64,000 bases of DNA. Origin: CAZYBU01 sp964645775 (GTDB lineage Bacteria > Spirochaetota > UBA4802 > UBA5550). Both the position numbers and the translations under genes were made by a program. The DNA lies in assembly GCA_964645775.1 (NCBI GenBank), contig CAZYBU010000012.1, positions 1 to 64,000 of the forward strand. Reading direction: 5' to 3'. This document shows, piece by piece, positions 60,736 to 64,000 of the stretch. A model generated the notes under the pieces. That model was not told the DNA's origin. It worked only from the letters and a program-made list of their open reading frames with translations, and did no database searches. Within the stretch, counting starts at the first letter, position 1, and every line of letters begins with the position of its first letter.

Positions 60736-61911
60736 ATGAGACTACAATCCCGCGTGAAAGACTTTTTCGAAATGGAATCGGCGGGTGGAATTCTGCTTAT
60801 GATCGCCGCGGTCCTGGCCCTGGTGGCCGCCAATACGCCCGCGGCCCCGCTGTACAACCTCTTCCTGGAGACACCGGTGCACCTGGCTATCGGGACTCTG
60901 AAAATTGCCAAGCCCCTGTTGCTCTGGATTAATGACGGTCTTATGGCGGTATTTTTCTTTCTCGTGGGCCTGGAACTGAAGCGGGAACTTATGGAAGGAG
61001 AGCTCTCGGATCCCAGGAATGTCATTCTGCCCGGTATCGGCGCCGTTGGAGGCATGGCTGTTCCGGCTGCCATATATGTGGCCCTGAATTATTCTGATCC
61101 TGTGGCAATGAAAGGATGGGCCATACCCGCGGCTACGGATATTGCCTTTGCCCTGGGGGTTCTTGGACTTCTGGGGAGCAGGGTGCCGAAGTCGGCAAAA
61201 GTGTTCCTGACATCCCTGGCAATATTTGACGACGTGGGCGCCATCGTCATTATCGCGGTGTTCTATACATCAAAGATATCACTTATCGCGCTGGCGGTTG
61301 TGGCCGCCTGTATCCCTGTACTCTACTTTTTTAACCGGAAGAATATCATATCAAAGAGTCCCTATATTCTGATTGGAATTATCATGTGGACCGCCATGCT
61401 GAAATCGGGGGTCCATGCAACCCTGGCGGGCGTGGCGCTGGCCATGTTTATTCCGATGCGTTCAAAGGAAGATAACTCGGTATCCCCGGTCCACGATCTG
61501 GAACATGACCTGCACCAGATCGTGGCTTTTGTCATCCTTCCGGTATTTGCTTTTGCCAATGCCGGCATCAGCTTTTCTGGAATGAGCATAGACCAGCTTC
61601 TTCACGGGGTTCCGGTTGGAATCGCCCTGGGCCTCTTTATCGGCAAGCAGGTGGGAATCTTTTCACTGGCTGTTCTTGTCATTAAAACCGGGATAACCCG
61701 GATGCCTGAAGGGATGAACTGGGGTTCCCTCTACGGGACAGCGGCTCTCTGCGGTATCGGCTTTACCATGAGTCTCTTTATCGGATCCCTGGCTTTCGAA
61801 GAGACCGGTGTAAAGATGATATTCGACGAACGGATCGGGATCATTGCCGGATCCCTGGTATCGGGACTCCTGGGATATTTCGTGGTAAAGGCGAACACCA
61901 GAAAAGCATAA
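60736..61911 (+). CDS. nhaA: Na+/H+ antiporter NhaA
   Basis: A 391-residue antiporter exchanging Na+ or Li+ for protons, important in saline or alkaline conditions. Twelve helices are expected; the ion-binding aspartate pair lies in SLAIFDDVGAIVII, and PAATDIAFALGVLGLLGSRVP is the conserved helix IV segment. Starts after CAAAAGGAG. It stands alone, with about 230 bp of non-coding DNA upstream holding no clear regulator. Confidence 0.95.
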   Translation: MRLQSRVKDFFEMESAGGILLMIAAVLALVAANTPAAPLYNLFLETPVHLAIGTLKIAKPLLLWINDGLMAVFFFLVGLELKRELMEGELSDPRNVILPGIGAVGGMAVPAAIYVALNYSDPVAMKGWAIPAATDIAFALGVLGLLGSRVPKSAKVFLTSLAIFDDVGAIVIIAVFYTSKISLIALAVVAACIPVLYFFNRKNIISKSPYILIGIIMWTAMLKSGVHATLAGVALAMFIPMRSKEDNSVSPVHDLEHDLHQIVAFVILPVFAFANAGISFSGMSIDQLLHGVPVGIALGLFIGKQVGIFSLAVLVIKTGITRMPEGMNWGSLYGTAALCGIGFTMSLFIGSLAFEETGVKMIFDERIGIIAGSLVSGLLGYFVVKANTRKA

Positions 61912-62062
61912 ACTCCCGGGTATTCAGGCGGGGACCTTACATCGCGGGCCGATGGTTAAGTGGTTGTAAACAGCCATCCGGCAATCGAGATATTCGATAG
62001 GTCTCCTGCTGCATGGTTAGCCGGAAAATACCCTTCTCAGGAGGAGGTGAACAGGAACTGGC

Positions 62063-63517
62063 ATGGTACCGATCATTATTCTCATCCTGGTAATCCTCCT
62101 CGCCGTGACCTTCACCGGAATATTTCACGGACACGCGCCATCGACTCGAATTGAACCTGACGGGCAGGCTTTCCCTGAGGACTTCCTCTGGTCAACGGGA
62201 GAGGACCCCTACCAGCATGAGGGAAACAACTACAACAACGACTGGTACCTCTGGGAACAGCAGTTACCCTCCCCCATAAAAAACGGCGACAGGTGCGGTC
62301 GCTGCATCGATTTCTACAACCGTTACGAGGAAGATTTTCGGAACGCTGCGAGAGACGGCCAGAACGCCCACCGTATAGGCATAGAGTGGAGCCGGCTGGA
62401 ACCGGAACCGGGGAGATGGGACGAAAACGCTTTTTCCCGTTACAGGGACATGCTCAGAAGCATGAGAGAGAAGGGATTAACGGTCTTTTTAAACCTCTGG
62501 CACTTTACCCTCCCTGTCTGGGCGTCGGAAAGGGGAGGGTGGGAAGACGATTACGTCTTCGAGAGATGGAAAACGCTGGTTGAGAAATGCGCTCAGGAAT
62601 TCGGTTCCCTGGTCGATTACTGGAGCACCATGATCGACGCCCAGATCTACGCGCTGGCAGGATACGCGGCCGGGGATATCCCACCCTGCGTGAAAGACAT
62701 TAAGCGGGCGATTTGGGTCTACCGCAGGCTCATGGACGTCCATTCATCCGCCTACCGGATAATAAAGGAGAAGGCTTCCCTGCCGGAGGAGAGCCCCCAT
62801 CCTGCACCTCAGGTGGGGATGATCTACTTTTTCTTTTACTACGAACCACAGGGTTTTTTTCTGGACCGGTATGTTTACAGGGCCATGGACGATATCTTCA
62901 ACTGGAACATGCTCGATGCCCTTCATACCGGCGAGGTAAAGGTATCCGTGCCCCTGGGGCCTAACCTGCGGGAATCGGTGCCGGAACTGAAGGGCACCCT
63001 GGACTGGCTGGGCGTTAATTACTATACCCGCCAGATCATCTCCATCAATCCCCTTAAGCCCGGATTCATTGAGTATAAGAACCTTACCCGGTACCCGGTC
63101 ACGGATATGGGTTGGGAGATATTCCCGGAAGGGCTTTACCATATCTGCAAAAAGGCCGCGGCCAGGTACAGTGGCGTATCTCTCATTATTGCAGAGTCGG
63201 GACTTGCTGACTCTGATGACAGTCGGCGTCCCATGTATATCCTGGATCACCTGACATGGACACACAGGCTTATCCGGGAAGGGGTTCCAGTCTTCGGATT
63301 CACGTACTGGAGCCTGACGGACAACTGGGAATGGGCCGAGGGATTTGAACCAAAATTCGGTCTGTACGAGGTTGACCTGGGGACCATGGAACGGAGGGCC
63401 AGAAGGTCCGTGGAACTGTTCCGGTTTATAGCGAAGAACAACCGCCTTCCCACAAAGGAAGAACTCCAGGCTCCGCAGTTTGAGTTCGTGAAAAAATACA
63501 AAGAGACAGGAAAGTAA
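62063..63517 (+). CDS. GH1-family glycosidase with altered acid/base motif and membrane anchor
   Basis: A 484-residue protein with a (beta/alpha)8 GH1 fold. FLWSTGEDPYQHEG and the pattern LGVNYYTRQI are typical, and the nucleophile glutamate 378 is present in IIAESG. The general acid/base motif NEP, expected in WSTMNEP, reads WSTMIDA (residues 189-193); aspartate 192 takes the glutamate place. The substrate-binding YWSLTDNWEWAEGF is intact. An N-terminal helix (VPIIILILVILLAVTFTGIF) would place it outside the cytoplasm, unlike most GH1 enzymes. It may be a slow hydrolase, a transglycosylase or a binding protein. The GPH transporter follows 21 bases later. Confidence 0.85.
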   Translation: MVPIIILILVILLAVTFTGIFHGHAPSTRIEPDGQAFPEDFLWSTGEDPYQHEGNNYNNDWYLWEQQLPSPIKNGDRCGRCIDFYNRYEEDFRNAARDGQNAHRIGIEWSRLEPEPGRWDENAFSRYRDMLRSMREKGLTVFLNLWHFTLPVWASERGGWEDDYVFERWKTLVEKCAQEFGSLVDYWSTMIDAQIYALAGYAAGDIPPCVKDIKRAIWVYRRLMDVHSSAYRIIKEKASLPEESPHPAPQVGMIYFFFYYEPQGFFLDRYVYRAMDDIFNWNMLDALHTGEVKVSVPLGPNLRESVPELKGTLDWLGVNYYTRQIISINPLKPGFIEYKNLTRYPVTDMGWEIFPEGLYHICKKAAARYSGVSLIIAESGLADSDDSRRPMYILDHLTWTHRLIREGVPVFGFTYWSLTDNWEWAEGFEPKFGLYEVDLGTMERRARRSVELFRFIAKNNRLPTKEELQAPQFEFVKKYKETGK

Positions 63518-63538
63518 TACAATATCACGAGGTATACC

Positions 63539-64000
63539 ATGAACGGTCTTCCCTTTGCGAAAAAGCTAGCCTATGGCACGGGCGGTCTGGCGCTGAACTT
63601 CATCAATCTCCTGATAAGCCAGTGGCTCCTTCGTCTTTACGTGCCGGACCTGACGAACGCTCTTGTTCCACCCATCCTTTTTTCGGTTATCTTTATCCTG
63701 GGGCGGGTCGTTGACGGGGTCCTGGACCCCTTCGTGGGATATCTCTCGGACCATACCCGGTCGCGCTGGGGAAGAAGGATTCCCTACATTGCCGTCTTTC
63801 TTATTCCAACGACCGTAGTCACCTATCTTCTCTGGATACCGCCTGTGCCGGGAGAGCGGAGTATCTTGAACGCGGTTGCGCTCCTTGTTCTTGTCCAGGG
63901 TTACTTTCTCTTCTGGACCCTTCTGGCGAATCCCTACATGAGCCTTATCCCTCAGCTTTCCCCGAAAAACAAAGACAGAGTGGACATTACAACTATCCAG
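63539..64000 (+). CDS. GPH-family sugar:cation symporter, partial
   Basis: The first 154 residues of a glycoside-pentoside-hexuronide symporter. The motif RVVDGVLDPFVGYLSDHTRSRWGRRIPYI is diagnostic for the family, and several helices are seen. The window ends inside the gene. ATG at 63539 is the first in-frame start. Its place behind the GH1 gene suggests uptake of the glycoside that the GH1 enzyme meets. Confidence 0.88.
   Translation, partial: MNGLPFAKKLAYGTGGLALNFINLLISQWLLRLYVPDLTNALVPPILFSVIFILGRVVDGVLDPFVGYLSDHTRSRWGRRIPYIAVFLIPTTVVTYLLWIPPVPGERSILNAVALLVLVQGYFLFWTLLANPYMSLIPQLSPKNKDRVDITTIQ

Noticed and set aside
61920..62060. tRNA-like or riboswitch-like region between nhaA and GH1
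   Set aside because: Short complementary stretches exist, but no cloverleaf or known aptamer pattern could be built.
1..64000. CRISPR array or prophage
   Set aside because: No regularly spaced short repeats and no phage structural, integrase or cas genes were seen; the only direct repeats are the two 75-bp copies and short promoter motifs.

Overview
The window is a gene-dense bacterial chromosome segment of moderate-to-high GC with an AT-richer accessory patch at the left edge. It looks like a diderm, probably anaerobic or facultative bacterium. The combination of an rpsP-khpA-rimM-trmD-rplS-rnhB block followed by FliK-like and FlhB-like genes, a PASTA protein next to rpe, a selenocysteine cluster and several signal-anchored spirochaete-style hypotheticals fits the Spirochaetota best. 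That is an inference from gene content; no rRNA is present to confirm it.

Layout. 1-3.4 kb: accessory patch with a HigBA-type and a HicAB toxin-antitoxin pair, an HNH nuclease whose apparent start codon is ACG, 75-bp direct repeats, strong hairpins and an IS66 tnpA remnant. 3.5-11.7 kb: alpha-2-macroglobulin/PBP1C pair. 11.8-15.4 kb: an unusual lipid locus on both strands around a TetR regulator: an ERG4/ERG24-type sterol reductase, an EXPERA (TMEM97/EBP-like) membrane protein and a SRPBCC protein. 15.5-18.7 kb: transporter and small membrane genes. 18.8-21.2 kb: tandem acyl-CoA dehydrogenases, the second with a degenerate signature. 21.2-26 kb: two sensor kinases. 26.1-31.6 kb: class II photolyase, a stand-alone IMP cyclohydrolase domain and acetyl-CoA synthetase. 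31.8-36 kb: a TPR protein, a membrane-spanning Rad50/YhaN-like ATPase and a metallophosphoesterase with damaged active-site motifs. 36.2-45 kb: PASTA-rpe and the ribosomal/tRNA-modification operon, running on into FliK-like, YlqH-like, degenerate HD-GYP, YraN and LamG genes. 45.3-51.5 kb: thiolase, coaX, selB, selA, tRNA-Sec and an AhpD-like gene. 51.5-54.8 kb: larE-larB-larC-cobO. 54.8-60 kb: two architecturally similar membrane proteins around mgsA, then MBL and HAD hydrolases. 60-60.5 kb: a deletion scar joining halves of a GGDEF gene and a zinc-type dehydrogenase gene. 60.7-64 kb: nhaA, an atypical GH1 glycosidase and the start of a GPH-family sugar transporter.

How parts may work together. 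The tRNA-Sec, SelA and SelB genes supply selenocysteine insertion, but no gene interrupted by an in-frame TGA with a recognisable selenoprotein motif was seen here. LarE, LarB and LarC make the nickel-pincer nucleotide cofactor, but LarA is absent from the window. The most novel candidate systems are the sterol-type locus with its repeated GAAACT motif in the divergent promoter region, and the membrane-anchored SMC-like ATPase with a probably inactive or altered Mre11-like partner. Several enzymes carry altered catalytic motifs that deserve a check: the HD-GYP protein, the GH1 protein, the metallophosphoesterase and the second acyl-CoA dehydrogenase.
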